From: Planctomycetota bacterium
GTDB taxonomy: Bacteria; Planctomycetota; Planctomycetia; Gemmatales; Gemmataceae
DNA: 64,000 nt
NCBI GenBank assembly: GCA_016873225.1
Contig: VGXS01000002.1
Coordinates: 1-64,000, forward strand
Reading direction: 5' to 3'
The position numbers and the translations under genes are program-made. Under the pieces are notes generated by a model. The model was given only the letters and a program-made list of their open reading frames with translations, was not told the origin of the DNA and made no database searches. Positions within the stretch are counted from its first letter, which is position 1; the number at the start of each line of letters is the position of its first letter. Below, piece by piece: positions 37,282 to 49,026 of the stretch.

Positions 37282-38292
37282 TCAGGCCGGTTCCGCGTCA
37301 AGGTCGGCCGGAGCGAACCGCCCCTGCCGCCATGCCTCGACGGCCACCGCGGCCATGGCCGCGTTGTCCGTGCACAGGTTCAATGGCGGAATAATCACCT
37401 CGAACCCTTCCCGAACCAGTTCCGACACCCTGCTCCTGAACAAACCGTTGGCCACGACCCCGCCGCCAACAGCCAGCCTGGAGCACCCAGTGGCCTCCAA
37501 GGCGCGTCGGCACTTGGCAACCAGCACATCACCAATGGCGGCCTGCAACTCGGCCGCGAGGTTGGCCTTCGCCTGAAACAGTTGTTCAGAGCATGAAATT
37601 CCATCCTCGACCTTCCGCCAGGCCACGGCCACGGCCGTTTTAAGGCCCGAGAAGCTGAAATCAAGCCCTTCATGAATCATCGGCCGGGGAAGGTGGAACA
37701 CGCCGGGCCTGCCCTTCAACGCGGCCTTCTCAATCGCCGGGCCGCCCGGAAAGCCCAGCTCCAAAAGGGCCGCGGCCTTGTCAAACGCCTCTCCCGCGGC
37801 GTCGTCACGGGTGGTTCCGATCCGGAGCAGTTCCAAGGGCCCCTTCGCGTGAAACAAGACCGTGTGTCCCCCGCTGGCGACGAGCGCGACGCAAGGATAA
37901 ATGTCTTTTCCAGACGCCATGCGGGAGGCATAGACATGGCCTTCCAGATGGCTCACCCCCAACAGGGGAACCCCGAGCGCAACCGAGAGCATCTTGGCCA
38001 CAGATACCCCGATCACCAGGGCGCCCACGAGGCCGGGCCTGTGGTGAACGGCGATCGCGCCGATGTCAGCCAATCGGACGCCAGCCGACTTGAGGGCCTC
38101 GTCGATGACCGGAATCATTCGGGAAAGGTGGGCCCTTGCCGCCAGTTCTGGCACGACTCCGCCAAAGCGCGCGTGCACCGAATGCTGGCTGTGAACCACG
38201 CTCGAAAACACGCGCCCGTCATCCGTGAACACGGCGGCGGCGGTCTCGTCGCAGGAAGTCTCGATTCCCAAGAAGCGGGTTTCACGCGCCAC
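37282..38292 (-). CDS. tsaD: tRNA N6-adenosine threonylcarbamoyltransferase
   Basis: This 336-residue protein starts [14 protein letters not shown], the ASKHA-fold beginning of TsaD. It has the metal-site histidines in [10 protein letters not shown] and the family motifs [10 protein letters not shown] and [10 protein letters not shown]. It transfers threonylcarbamoyl to A37 of ANN-reading tRNAs. It starts within the last 11 bp of the TatD-like gene, so the two are translationally coupled. Confidence 0.95.
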   Translation of the reverse strand: MARETRFLGIETSCDETAAAVFTDDGRVFSSVVHSQHSVHARFGGVVPELAARAHLSRMIPVIDEALKSAGVRLADIGAIAVHHRPGLVGALVIGVSVAKMLSVALGVPLLGVSHLEGHVYASRMASGKDIYPCVALVASGGHTVLFHAKGPLELLRIGTTRDDAAGEAFDKAAALLELGFPGGPAIEKAALKGRPGVFHLPRPMIHEGLDFSFSGLKTAVAVAWRKVEDGISCSEQLFQAKANLAAELQAAIGDVLVAKCRRALEATGCSRLAVGGGVVANGLFRSRVSELVREGFEVIIPPLNLCTDNAAMAAVAVEAWRQGRFAPADLDAEPA

Positions 38293-39115
38293 GGGGCGCC
38301 TCGACGCGCAACGCCGGTTCGCGCCAGCGCGCCGATTGGCGGAAGAAGGCGAGTGGATTGTCGAGAACGATCTTCCGGATCACCGTCTCGGGATGGCCGC
38401 GGCGACGCATTTCCAGGATGAACTCAGGCACCGCCAAGGGGTCGGATTTGCCCCAGTCGCCGGCCGAGTTCACCATGATCCTTTCGGTTCCATGACGCTC
38501 AATGATGTCAACGGCCCGCTGGGGCGTGCATTTTGTGGTTGGATACAAGGTCATGCCGCACCAGAAGCCGCCATCAAGCGCCGCGGCAACCGTGTGTTCC
38601 TCCACATGGTCGACGCACACCCGCGCTGGATTCACCCTCCGGTCGCTCTTGAGCATGTCGAGGATCATCCGTGTGCCCTTCAACTTGTCCTCAAGGTGGG
38701 GCGTGTGGATGAGGATGAGTTCGTTCGTCCTCATCGCCAGGTCGACATGTTCCTGAAAAACGATGGCTTCATTGCGGGTGTTCTTGTTCAGGCCGATCTC
38801 GCCGATTCCAAGGACGCCCGGCTTTTGCAGGAACTCCGGGATCATCGCGATCACATCGCGGGAAAGGCTCACATTCTCCGCTTCCTTGGCATTGATGCAC
38901 AACCACGAATAGTGCTGGATTCCAAACTGCGCGGCCCGCCTGGGTTCCACTTCGACCAAGTGTCGGAAATAGTCGCGGAATCCATCGGCTGAACCCCGGT
39001 CGAATCCGGCCCAGAACGCCGGTTCCGAGATCGCCACGCATCCGCACCTGGCCATGCGGTGGTAGTCGTCGGTGGTCCGGCTGATCATGTGAATGTGCGG
39101 GTCGATGTAATCCAT
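38282..39115 (-). CDS. TatD-related metal-dependent hydrolase
   Basis: This 277-residue TIM-barrel hydrolase has the metal-binding HxH in DPHIHM (residues 6-9), a glutamate in GIGEIGLN, histidines in HTPHLED and VDHVEEH and an aspartate near NSAGDWG. The order matches TatD-like DNases and related hydrolases. It is upstream of tsaD and overlaps it by 11 bp. The substrate is not known. Confidence 0.85.
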   Translation of the reverse strand: MDYIDPHIHMISRTTDDYHRMARCGCVAISEPAFWAGFDRGSADGFRDYFRHLVEVEPRRAAQFGIQHYSWLCINAKEAENVSLSRDVIAMIPEFLQKPGVLGIGEIGLNKNTRNEAIVFQEHVDLAMRTNELILIHTPHLEDKLKGTRMILDMLKSDRRVNPARVCVDHVEEHTVAAALDGGFWCGMTLYPTTKCTPQRAVDIIERHGTERIMVNSAGDWGKSDPLAVPEFILEMRRRGHPETVIRKIVLDNPLAFFRQSARWREPALRVEAPRGA

Positions 39116-39175
39116 GGCGGGGAATCCGGTTTTTGGCTTGGCCTTATGCTTGTTTTACCCGCATTTCGCCGAACG

Positions 39176-39201
39176 AAAAAGCCGCGGGGACGGCCCGCGG
39201 C
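39176..39201 (-). terminator. rho-independent terminator after the small basic gene
   Basis: 8-bp GC arms (GCCGCGGG/CCCGCGGC) with a 5-nt loop are followed on the minus strand by TTTTT. It lies ~30 bp past the stop at 39231. Confidence 0.75.
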
Positions 39202-39230
39202 GGAAGGCGATTGCAAGGGGTCCGGTACGC

Positions 39231-39362
39231 TCAGCCCGGTTTCTTGCGATCCTTGCGGCGCTTCCTGTCGAGCTGGGCGGCCCGTTTGAGCATCTTGGGA
39301 GTGGGGTGGTTGAAGGCCTTGCGGCGCCGTTTGGCCGCGGTTCTGAGTTTTCGTGCGCGCAT
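39231..39362 (-). CDS. small very basic protein (43 aa)
   Basis: The ATG at 39362 has an excellent AAGGAG site 7 nt upstream, which decides against the longer frame from 39452. The 43 residues are mostly Arg, Lys and Ala (LRTAAKRRRKAF, DRKRRKDRKK). It likely binds nucleic acid or the ribosome; no family is recognised. A clear terminator follows, so it may be monocistronic and well expressed. Confidence 0.7.
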   Translation of the reverse strand: MRARKLRTAAKRRRKAFNHPTPKMLKRAAQLDRKRRKDRKKPG

Positions 39363-39444
39363 GACAATCTCCTTGTGATTACGGATATTACAGCAAAACG
39401 CCATGAAACTAAAGGCCTCGGGAGCAAAAAAGCTCACGATCGCC

Positions 39445-39873
39445 TCAAGCAAGCCCCAATTCCCTCTTGGTGGAGCGGTACCAATTCGAAAACAGTCCCT
39501 TGCTCACAGGAAATCCGTTGTCATCAATCAAGGTGCAAACCATCCGTTTGACCGCGATGGGGCCTTTAACGGTTTGCAGCAATCCGCGGCCCAGTTCCGC
39601 CGCCTCCGCAAATGATTTCGGGTTCACGCCGCCATCCCTTTCCACGGCGCGCTTGAGAACCTGACAAAGGGATTCGGTGACGGCGCTCTCGAGGATGTAT
39701 CCGGATGATTCACAAATGGCGGCCAGCGACATACGGGCGCTTTCCAAGGTCATTCCCATTCCAATGGCGATTTGCAGGATGTCGCGTTCCTCTCGACGGT
39801 CGATGAATTTGTCGTCATAGGCCCGAAGCTTCACCTGCTCGCGGAATTCCGAGGAGACATCCTCCCGGTTCAT
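39445..39873 (-). CDS. hypothetical soluble protein
   Basis: From ATG at 39873 it encodes 142 residues with no signal or membrane segment. It is helical and charged (EFREQVKLRAYDDKFI, EERDILQIAIGMGM) with a C-terminal YRSTKRELG. I do not recognise the family. A longer frame from 39948 would run into the terminator of the upstream gene, so it is unlikely. It lies just downstream of the UGA-containing thioredoxin-like gene. Confidence 0.65.
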   Translation of the reverse strand: MNREDVSSEFREQVKLRAYDDKFIDRREERDILQIAIGMGMTLESARMSLAAICESSGYILESAVTESLCQVLKRAVERDGGVNPKSFAEAAELGRGLLQTVKGPIAVKRMVCTLIDDNGFPVSKGLFSNWYRSTKRELGLA

Positions 39874-39906
39874 GGAACAAGCCCCCTTCGGTGAACTTGC
39901 GACTCC

Positions 39907-39937
39907 AAAAAAAATCCCGCCGGGCAATCCCGGCGGG
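39907..39937 (-). terminator. strong rho-independent terminator after the thioredoxin-like gene
   Basis: A perfect 9-bp stem (CCCGCCGGG/CCCGGCGGG) with loop CAAT is followed on the minus strand by ATTTTTTTT. It lies ~35 bp past the stop at 39971. Confidence 0.85.
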
Positions 39938-39970
39938 CGGAAAATCAATCTCGCCCCGCGAGGCGGTCAC

Positions 39971-40528
39971 TCACTTGGCGGGAAGAATTTTCTTGAGATC
40001 GGCAACGATCTTCTCGATATCGGCAGTCTTCAGTTCACCCTTCTTGAAGGCGAAATTCGACTCGACCTTGCGCTTGTTGTAAAGCACCACGGTCACATCA
40101 GCTTCCTTGGGAATCGTGTATCCCTTGGGGCCGGCCGGATTATCGATGGAAAGGACAAGCTTCTTGAGGTCGGCAGCCTTGGCCATTTCCTTCAGTTTCT
40201 TCTCGAGGGATTCGTCGTCGTTGAGGAACACGACAAAACTTCCCATCTTGCAGTCGGAATTCTTTTGGGTGGCTTCGTCAATCTTCTTGACCAAACTGGC
40301 CAAGTCGTCGGAGACTTCGCGGGCGAAGATCATCGCGACGGGGTTGCCGCCGTTGCTTCAGACAAGGCATCCCTTGTTGCCGGCATTGGGACCGGTGACA
40401 TGGGTCGGATAGAAGGCGCCCGGGCTTTTACCCACTTGGGGGCCGGATGTAAGCCCCTCGGCCATGGCCATGGAAACCATCAAGGTTCCAGCCAGTGCCA
40501 AGGCGCCGAGATGGTTCGGCGAACGCAT
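39971..40528 (-). CDS. exported thioredoxin-like protein with in-frame UGA at CxxU (candidate selenoprotein or pseudogene)
   Basis: ATG at 40528 (AGGAG upstream) opens a 185-codon frame with one TGA at 40358-40360, codon 57. The protein has a signal peptide (ALALAGTLMVSMAMA), then NKGCLV-UGA-SNGGNPVAMIFARE. Cys54 and the UGA are spaced like a CxxC redox pair, and the following P-V-x-x-I-F fits a thioredoxin-type strand. Downstream reading continues as a well-formed protein (DLASLVKKIDEA, GPKGYTIPKEADVTVVLYNK) with no other stop. Planctomycete relatives that I recall carry CxxC here. Either selenocysteine replaces the second cysteine, or one base change made a nonsense codon. No clear SECIS is visible by eye. 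A strong terminator follows the final stop. Confidence 0.65.
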
Positions 40529-40634
40529 GGTGTCAATACTCCTCAAATGCGGGCGACCGCCGCCCGACTATCTGGAAACATAACCCGTCCCAAGCGACAA
40601 GGAAAGACCCAAAATCCCGTGATTCTTATTTTCC

Positions 40635-41651
40635 TCATGGATGCGAGTTGGCCGATTCCAAGCCCAGATATTGCGGTACCTTTTGCCTCAACAGCGCCAA
40701 CTGTTCCATGGTGTCACCCAGACAGGCGAGCAAGCCAAGATCCTCCTTCTTGATTTCCGAATTGCGTTCCAGCCACGCCCTTGCCCTAAGCAGTTTGTAC
40801 AGTTTCACCACTTTTCGGTCGCTGATGAACACACGATGCTCCCTGGCCAATGTTTCCAACAAATTGAGGAACACCAGCTGAACCTCCCTCGGCATGAAAC
40901 GGTCCCGGTCGGATTTCTCGACATCGTCAAGCGGGTCCATGTCGACCCGTCCCATCTGCTCCGTCAAAAAGGTGTGGGCGGTCTCAAAATCTTCCAGTGT
41001 CGCCAATCCCGTTTGCCATGGTCGCAGGCGCGCTTGACGCCACGCCTCATTTTTCAGCCCTGAGTCAATGAGCCGCGAAAAACCGTCGACGCCTCCCCTC
41101 CAGACCTCCCTGCTTTCCACCTTGATGCAAAATCTGTCCCGCAATGCCGCCATCCGGTGGTTGTCGGGAATCTCGTTGGTCGCGGCGAAGAGCATCCGCA
41201 AGGCGGCGCGCTCCGGCTTGCCATCGTCGTAATACTTGCGCTCGTTGAGGATCGTCAAAAGAACATTGAGGATCGCCGATGATGAATTGAATATCTCGTC
41301 CAGGAACGCCACCTTGGCCATCGGAAGCTTCCCGGACACCCGCCGGGAGAACCTTCCATCCTTGAGTGCCGACAGGTCGAGCGCGCCGAGGATTTCCGAG
41401 GGTTCGCTGAACTCGGTGAGCATGTACTCGAAATAATCCTCCCCGCCGAGGCCCATCGCCTCGGTGAACTTGAGGATGATCTCGCTCTTGCCCGTGCCCG
41501 GCTTGCCGACGATGAGCATCGGCTCCTGGGCCACCGCGGCGATGGTCATGAGGTCGATGATCCCGTTCTTGCCGACAAAATAGCGGTAGAGGCTTTCGCG
41601 AAGGGAAAGGATTCGCCCCCGGGCCGCCTCGGGATCCTTGGTTGCGCTCAC
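40635..41651 (-). CDS. MoxR-family AAA+ ATPase
   Basis: From a GTG start at 41651 it encodes 338 residues. Walker A is GKPGTGKSE (~residues 43-51), Walker B is VAFLDEIF (~113-120), sensor 1 is FAATNEIP and the arginine-finger region is RDRFCIKVES. This is a MoxR/RavA-type ATPase, usually a chaperone acting with vWA proteins. The GTG overlaps the stop of the preceding gene (GTGA), so it is translationally coupled as the last gene of the AAA+ operon that starts at 49026. Confidence 0.9.
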   Translation of the reverse strand: MSATKDPEAARGRILSLRESLYRYFVGKNGIIDLMTIAAVAQEPMLIVGKPGTGKSEIILKFTEAMGLGGEDYFEYMLTEFSEPSEILGALDLSALKDGRFSRRVSGKLPMAKVAFLDEIFNSSSAILNVLLTILNERKYYDDGKPERAALRMLFAATNEIPDNHRMAALRDRFCIKVESREVWRGGVDGFSRLIDSGLKNEAWRQARLRPWQTGLATLEDFETAHTFLTEQMGRVDMDPLDDVEKSDRDRFMPREVQLVFLNLLETLAREHRVFISDRKVVKLYKLLRARAWLERNSEIKKEDLGLLACLGDTMEQLALLRQKVPQYLGLESANSHP

Positions 41652-44600
41652 GGCGTCTCTCCCGACTTCTTCGCTTCCGCAAACTCGCTGAAAACCCGAG
41701 CGCGCAGCGATGATTCCATTTCGTCCATGATCCAGCAGTCTCTCCCCGCCACGCCTCCGCCAAGCGGCAACGAGGCGAGGCTCTCGATGCCGCGGAGGCC
41801 GCCATCCACGCAACCGGGGAAAAGCGTTCCCAGCGGGGTGACTGGTTCGGACATGAGTGAGCGGAGAAGCGCCCGTATCGGATCAGCGAGCATCGCACCT
41901 GTTTCGCGATCCACCATGGTCCTGAGGTTGATGAGCGAATCGAGCAGCCCGACGGTGCCGTCCCGTGAGGGAAGGTCGGAAGGCGGGCGGCTGAAATCCG
42001 GATCCTTGATGCGATCCCAGAATCCATCCGACCGCCGCCTACCCGAGGCGATCGCGACCGCCTCAAGATGGGCCTCCACGGCCAATCCCGACCGGGATGA
42101 ATCGGCGCCCTTGCGAATGGCCTCGGAAATCTCCCCGAGGTCGGCGGCCCGGCCGCAAGCCAGCATGCGCCGCGCCACCTTGCCGAGGAAGGCAATCACC
42201 CAAACCTGGCGGCCTCCCGCCATCTGGCGGCTAATTTCCTCGACGATCCTGCCGAGCAACCCGCCCAGCGGAATGTTCCAGTGGCATGAGAGCCTCGTCG
42301 CCGCGGCCAGGAGCAGCCAGCGTTCGTATTGGATCTCGTCCGACTTGTTTCCCGCGAAACGATTGTCCCCAAGCAACGCCAGGGCGGCACCGGCCCTCCC
42401 CTCGTCAAGGATGACGGCCCGCTCCAACGCCGCCAGGGCCACCGCCGACCATTGGTGCGCCGGCAGGCGACCTTCCGAGAGGGTTGCGAGGCATTCATCA
42501 AACGCCTGTGTCAGTTGCGACTGATCGGGCGCCGCGCGCAACCGCGCGAGGCAATCGGGGCCGGCGCGGGTGAATGGCTCGAACGGGCTGACGCGCTGCT
42601 CGGGTTCCAAGAACCGCGATATTTCAAGAAACTTCCGGTAGATGTAGCGAATTTCACCCGCTTCGCGGCCTTGGCCCGACGGCTCGAGATCGGGCGGCAA
42701 CGGCCCGGAAAGGCCGCCGCTACGGGCTTGTTCAAGCCGGTAACGATAAGCCGCGAGCAAATGCGATACGGTGCGGGAAAGGGCCGATGCCTTGGAATGG
42801 TTTCTTCCAGTGTCGCGCTCCACGGCCCGGTCCATGACCGCCGTTGAGGAAAGGTCGCCCAATAGCGCCAATCCGATCGACTGGGCGGCTTGGCCCAGCA
42901 CAAGCAGGGCATGGCAGGCGTCCGCTCCCCGGCCGGACCGGGGAAACGATGCCTCGCATTCCGCCAGCAACCCCGAGACCATGGAACCTACCATGCTTAG
43001 CTGGTCCTCATGCCCGGCGATTCCCGACCGTCCCACCTTGTCGGTTAACATCCTTGGCATGTCGCCATGAAGCCTGAGGTCTTCTCCCAAGCGCCTGACC
43101 AGCCGGTCGCGAACCTCGGCGAGCAGCAGGGTGTCGCCACCGCAAGCCATCGATGCCCCGTTCGCAGCCCACCACAGGTGCGTGAAGGGCCATCTTTCCG
43201 TGCGGGCCGCCTGCCTCAGAAAGTCAGCGACTCGCCCGGTGATCGCGGGAGTCTTGGCCCCGCGGGCCCACACCGCCCAATGCCTGCCCGGTTCGCCCGA
43301 AGGCGCATAGGCATCGAGCCCTAGAGCGGACATGTTGCCTATGGATGACATTTCGGCTGAGAAAAGTCGCTCCAAGTCCTGCCGCTTGTCTTCATGCCAA
43401 ACCAGGATCGCCAACAATCGCGCGGCTTCATGATGGTTGCCCGTTTCCGTCTCAATGTCCGCGAGCCGGGACATCAACGACAGTCGCTCCCCGCAGAAAA
43501 GGCCGCCCTCGATTTCCCAAAACCGCGCGACGAGAGCCTCCCTCCTGATCTCAGCCTCCCGCGGTCCTTGGCCGGTCGCTTCAACCACGCTGTCCGGGTT
43601 CAAGGCGACGCCCGCGGCCACCGGGATGTCAGGTGCCGCTTCCCGGGTGGCGGACGGCGCCACGCTTTTCCTCGAACGGGACCTGGCAGGCTTCGGGGTA
43701 GGCGGCGGTTCAACGATGGATTCATCCCGCAAGGTGGGTGGAATTGGCGGCGACTGCGCGGCCAAGGCCTCGTTGACAAGCGCGTCAAAACGGAACGAAT
43801 GCTGGTCCTTCCAGGCATTAACCACCGTGGCGTCACTTTCCAGCGAGTAGCGGACCCAATGGTCCAGAAGCCGGAAATCGCCCTGTTCATCAGGCAACAC
43901 GAGCACCCGGAAACCGCCTCCGCTGTTGGGCAGCAGAACGTTGGCCGTTCCCATGGTTGATCCAAGGGCCTGGCGGAGCATCAACGGCGACAGGCTTGGT
44001 TCGATCCTTCTGTCGCAAGGCAGGTATACCCCGTCGATGCCCCCCAACTCCGATAATTCCACCGACATCGGCGGGGGTTCCGTTCGCGACTTGCCCGCAG
44101 ACCTTCGCCAGCGGAAAAACACCCCGGGTTCGGGGTCCATGACAACCATGAACATGTAGCTGGAGAGTTCCTGGGGAGGCAATCGCGCCACCCATCTCCG
44201 CAGTTCAACCAAATTCTCCCCGGCATGCCACCATGCGGAGGGGGCCGCCGGATCCCCGCGTGGTTCAAGGCGGAGCGAGACCCGGATCGGTTCATCCCAG
44301 CCACCGGCCTTCAGGGGAACCACTGTCCCGATTTCAAATGTCGTTTTTCTTTCGATCGGCTCAAGGAATGGCGCCTCAACCGACTCCCACGGCCTGTCGG
44401 CGTGGCACAGCACCCATCCTCCCTCCCGAGGGTGGACCGAAGACTCCATCGGATGCCGACATCCCGCGGGAAACCAGGCTCCCTTGCCGGTCCGGTCCAC
44501 CATCACGGTTCCGGATCGGTTGAACACCTGGCCGACCAGGACGAATACCGGCAGGCTGTTGCCATGAATCACCCACCACCGCCCGGACTCGCCCGCCAGG

Positions 44601-44956
44601 CATCCCAACCGTGCCCTGTCGTTCCCCAGCGACACGATGTTGCGCGCCACCACAGCCGCCTCCTTGGCGTCGGCAAGCAGGATCAGGGTGGGAACATTCC
44701 AGGGGTCGGGCAGCGGTACCTGCCGCATTGAGACAAGTTCAAGCCAACCGGGATTTTCCCTTTCGGGTTTTCCTGGCGGCCGGCCGACGGAATCCGCTCC
44801 AAGCTCGACCAAGGCCTTTTCTTCCCGACGGTTGGCAAGGGCCACCACCCAGGACCCGTCGGCCTGGCGCCAGCAGGCGGACGGAAGCGGTGCCTCGGCC
44901 CCCAACCGGCTCAGGAAAGGGGGAAGTTGATCTCCCGCGGGCAGTCGAATCGCCAT
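41648..44956 (-). CDS. very large protein of unknown family in the AAA+ operon
   Basis: This 1102-residue cytoplasmic protein has no signal or membrane segment and no motif I recognise. The N-terminal ~400 residues look beta-rich (RWWVIHGNSLPVFVLVG, WVLCHADRPWESV). A Pro/Arg/Ser linker (~415-445, PPPTPKPARSRSRK) separates them from a long alpha-helical, Ala/Leu/Arg-rich half. In FtsH-MoxR ternary systems large proteins of this kind are thought to act as adaptors or sensors, so I infer that role. It starts 11 bp after the 89-residue gene and overlaps the MoxR gene by 4 bp. Confidence 0.7.
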   Translation of the reverse strand: MAIRLPAGDQLPPFLSRLGAEAPLPSACWRQADGSWVVALANRREEKALVELGADSVGRPPGKPERENPGWLELVSMRQVPLPDPWNVPTLILLADAKEAAVVARNIVSLGNDRARLGCLAGESGRWWVIHGNSLPVFVLVGQVFNRSGTVMVDRTGKGAWFPAGCRHPMESSVHPREGGWVLCHADRPWESVEAPFLEPIERKTTFEIGTVVPLKAGGWDEPIRVSLRLEPRGDPAAPSAWWHAGENLVELRRWVARLPPQELSSYMFMVVMDPEPGVFFRWRRSAGKSRTEPPPMSVELSELGGIDGVYLPCDRRIEPSLSPLMLRQALGSTMGTANVLLPNSGGGFRVLVLPDEQGDFRLLDHWVRYSLESDATVVNAWKDQHSFRFDALVNEALAAQSPPIPPTLRDESIVEPPPTPKPARSRSRKSVAPSATREAAPDIPVAAGVALNPDSVVEATGQGPREAEIRREALVARFWEIEGGLFCGERLSLMSRLADIETETGNHHEAARLLAILVWHEDKRQDLERLFSAEMSSIGNMSALGLDAYAPSGEPGRHWAVWARGAKTPAITGRVADFLRQAARTERWPFTHLWWAANGASMACGGDTLLLAEVRDRLVRRLGEDLRLHGDMPRMLTDKVGRSGIAGHEDQLSMVGSMVSGLLAECEASFPRSGRGADACHALLVLGQAAQSIGLALLGDLSSTAVMDRAVERDTGRNHSKASALSRTVSHLLAAYRYRLEQARSGGLSGPLPPDLEPSGQGREAGEIRYIYRKFLEISRFLEPEQRVSPFEPFTRAGPDCLARLRAAPDQSQLTQAFDECLATLSEGRLPAHQWSAVALAALERAVILDEGRAGAALALLGDNRFAGNKSDEIQYERWLLLAAATRLSCHWNIPLGGLLGRIVEEISRQMAGGRQVWVIAFLGKVARRMLACGRAADLGEISEAIRKGADSSRSGLAVEAHLEAVAIASGRRRSDGFWDRIKDPDFSRPPSDLPSRDGTVGLLDSLINLRTMVDRETGAMLADPIRALLRSLMSEPVTPLGTLFPGCVDGGLRGIESLASLPLGGGVAGRDCWIMDEMESSLRARVFSEFAEAKKSGETP

Positions 44957-44967
44957 GGGAATGCCCG

Positions 44968-45237
44968 TCAGCTTCCGGCCGGATTGGCGCGCCGTTGTCC
45001 ATTGGTTCCCGTGCCGCCGGATTCAGGCGCGGATACCACCACGCCGCCCCGGGTCACGGTCAGGTCGGCCGTTCCATCCCCGGGCACCAACCCGGCCCCG
45101 ACTAGCTTGGCGAGCAAGGCCCTGTGCATTTCCTCATGTTCGTGAGGCAGCGCGTCGGAGTCCGATTCAAGATCCACTTTCACCTCGTGCCGGCCGGTGA
45201 CGGGATTCACGCGCAGCCTGATGGTCATTTCCGCCAT
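44968..45237 (-). CDS. small protein of the AAA+ operon
   Basis: The ATG at 45237 follows AGGAG, favouring this 89-residue form over the frame from 45339. The N-terminus has short strands (MTIRLRVNPVTGRHEVKVDL) and then an acidic, histidine-containing stretch (DALPHEHEEMHRALL). Two strands follow near the C-terminus (TADLTVTRGGVVV). This resembles the small accessory domains reported in FtsH ternary systems, but I cannot name one. Gaps of 11 bp to both neighbours mark it as part of the operon. Confidence 0.65.
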   Translation of the reverse strand: MAEMTIRLRVNPVTGRHEVKVDLESDSDALPHEHEEMHRALLAKLVGAGLVPGDGTADLTVTRGGVVVSAPESGGTGTNGQRRANPAGS

Positions 45238-45248
45238 CGATTTTTCTC

Positions 45249-47399
<2,151 letters not shown>

Positions 47400-47407
47400 G
47401 CTCTGTC

Positions 47408-47971
47408 TCAAATTTTGATGGAAATCGTCAGGGTTCGCTCGGCCTCGTTCTCCTCGACGCGCCGGACCTCCCCAATCTGGGCGGCCTTGCGCTTGATCGC
47501 CTCGGCAAGCCAACGGTGGTTGACGGCCTCGATTTCGGCTCGCACCCCGGGCAGCGCCTTGCCAAGCTCGGCAGTCGCCTCACGCGCCAAATCCTCCTCC
47601 AAGTCGCGCTTTTTCCCCTCGATGGCCCGCGAAAGCGATTCCCGCTTGGCGTTGGCCAGTTCGGATTGGGAACCCGTCCGCTCCACACGCACCTTGACCA
47701 ACTCGTCCTGAACCGCTTCCCTGGCCACGGAAACGCGTACCTCCTTGGTGCGCAAGTCGATTTCCACCAGGGCCCCGGCAACCAGCCGCGACAATCTTCC
47801 CTCCGCCGGTTCCGCGCTTGAATAGCCGGATTCAGCCAGGACTTTCTCGAGGCAATCCGTCAACTCGGCCTCGGGCAGGATCGACAGGGAAGACAGCCTG
47901 GTCGTGATGGAATCGCAACCGGCGGCGACGATTTCAACCTGCGCCATTTCCACCGTGTAGGTCTGGCTCAT
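47408..47971 (-). CDS. unrecognised alpha-helical protein of the AAA+ operon
   Basis: ATG at 47971 overlaps the stop of the upstream gene (ATGA), so it is translationally coupled; the longer frame from 48025 is not needed. It has 187 residues: a short beta-rich start (YTVEMAQVEIVAAG), a middle with two hydrophobic strands, then a charged helical stretch (~110-165) likely to be a coiled coil. I do not recognise it. It is probably a partner of the AAA+ proteins. Confidence 0.65.
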   Translation of the reverse strand: MSQTYTVEMAQVEIVAAGCDSITTRLSSLSILPEAELTDCLEKVLAESGYSSAEPAEGRLSRLVAGALVEIDLRTKEVRVSVAREAVQDELVKVRVERTGSQSELANAKRESLSRAIEGKKRDLEEDLAREATAELGKALPGVRAEIEAVNHRWLAEAIKRKAAQIGEVRRVEENEAERTLTISIKI

Positions 47972-49026
47972 CCCGAACCCCCTCGTCCCAGAACCGCCAT
48001 GGCCCTCACTTCGCGGGCCAAGCACGCCAGGCGATCGCGCATGGATGGCGGAACCGATTCCTTAAGCGCGCACGCGGAGGCGTATGTCTCGTCAATATAG
48101 ACCGGTTCCTCGGCTTGATCGCGAAAGGCCACCATCTCGGCAAGCATGTCGGCAACCGAAAGCCAGTCGGATTCGATCGACTCGACCTCCGAGAATGAAA
48201 GGGCCCCCGACATTCCCGCCGGCCCGCTCGATGGCAGGTAATCCCTGAGGCGCTCGAGCCAATCCCGCCTGGAACAGGCCGCGGCGGTACCCCGAATCAT
48301 CCCCCGGGCCAGGTCCGGCCTTCCCGTGCCGGCGCACATGCCGCTCCATGACCTCCAAGCGCTGATCACCGCATTTCGCGCGGGCTTGCCGCAGGAAACC
48401 CATGAGGAGAGCGCCCTGGCCCACATCATTTCCGACCAGGGCATCATCGATTCCACCAGCGGCAGCAGCGGCGGAGAAAAGATCAAGCCCGTATCGATGC
48501 CGGTTCCAGCGTCCTGGCAAAGCCCTGGAAATCCCAGCAGGAACCAAGCCCACTCCCTCGGGCACGCCTTGGCCCACCGGGCCGCTTCCGACTCCGTGGC
48601 CATGCTGAGCCATCTCCAGGCCATGAGGGTGTCGCCGCTTTGCCATTCCCCGTCCTGGGAGTCTGGCAACGACTCGCAGCCACCCGCCAGAGCGGCGATC
48701 CGCAGCGAAACCGGACCGAACGAGAAAGCCAAATCCCGCGGTTTCCACCGGTTCCATACCGGTTCCCGGCATGTTTCACTTTCCCGTGTGGCATGCGGAA
48801 ACGGGATCGCCAGTCCGCCTCCGGCCGCCACAAAGGAAGAAACCACGAATTCCTTGAGAATTTCCTTGGCGAAGCCGGCGCCCCTGGGGGTGATCGCCAT
48901 CACCCCGCGCGGACAGGAAACCTTCTGGTAAACCGGGGCTTGCGCCGGGCGGGCCAGCCTGGCCAAACCAGTCAAGACAACGCTGTCCCACGATTCCGGC
49001 AACTCGGATCCCCACAAATGAGCCAA
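47968..49026 (-). CDS. unrecognised protein, first gene of the AAA+ operon
   Basis: This 352-residue frame starts with TTG at 49026 (GGA-type site upstream). The sequence is rich in Trp, Ala and Ser (RRDWLERLRDYL, MPWSEMMWARALSSW). I find no vWA metal motif (DxSxS), no signal and no membrane segment. It is not a family I know. Its ATGA overlap with the next gene puts it at the head of the operon that ends with the MoxR gene at 40635. Confidence 0.6.
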   Translation of the reverse strand: MAHLWGSELPESWDSVVLTGLARLARPAQAPVYQKVSCPRGVMAITPRGAGFAKEILKEFVVSSFVAAGGGLAIPFPHATRESETCREPVWNRWKPRDLAFSFGPVSLRIAALAGGCESLPDSQDGEWQSGDTLMAWRWLSMATESEAARWAKACPREWAWFLLGFPGLCQDAGTGIDTGLIFSPPLLPLVESMMPWSEMMWARALSSWVSCGKPARNAVISAWRSWSGMCAGTGRPDLARGMIRGTAAACSRRDWLERLRDYLPSSGPAGMSGALSFSEVESIESDWLSVADMLAEMVAFRDQAEEPVYIDETYASACALKESVPPSMRDRLACLAREVRAMAVLGRGGSG

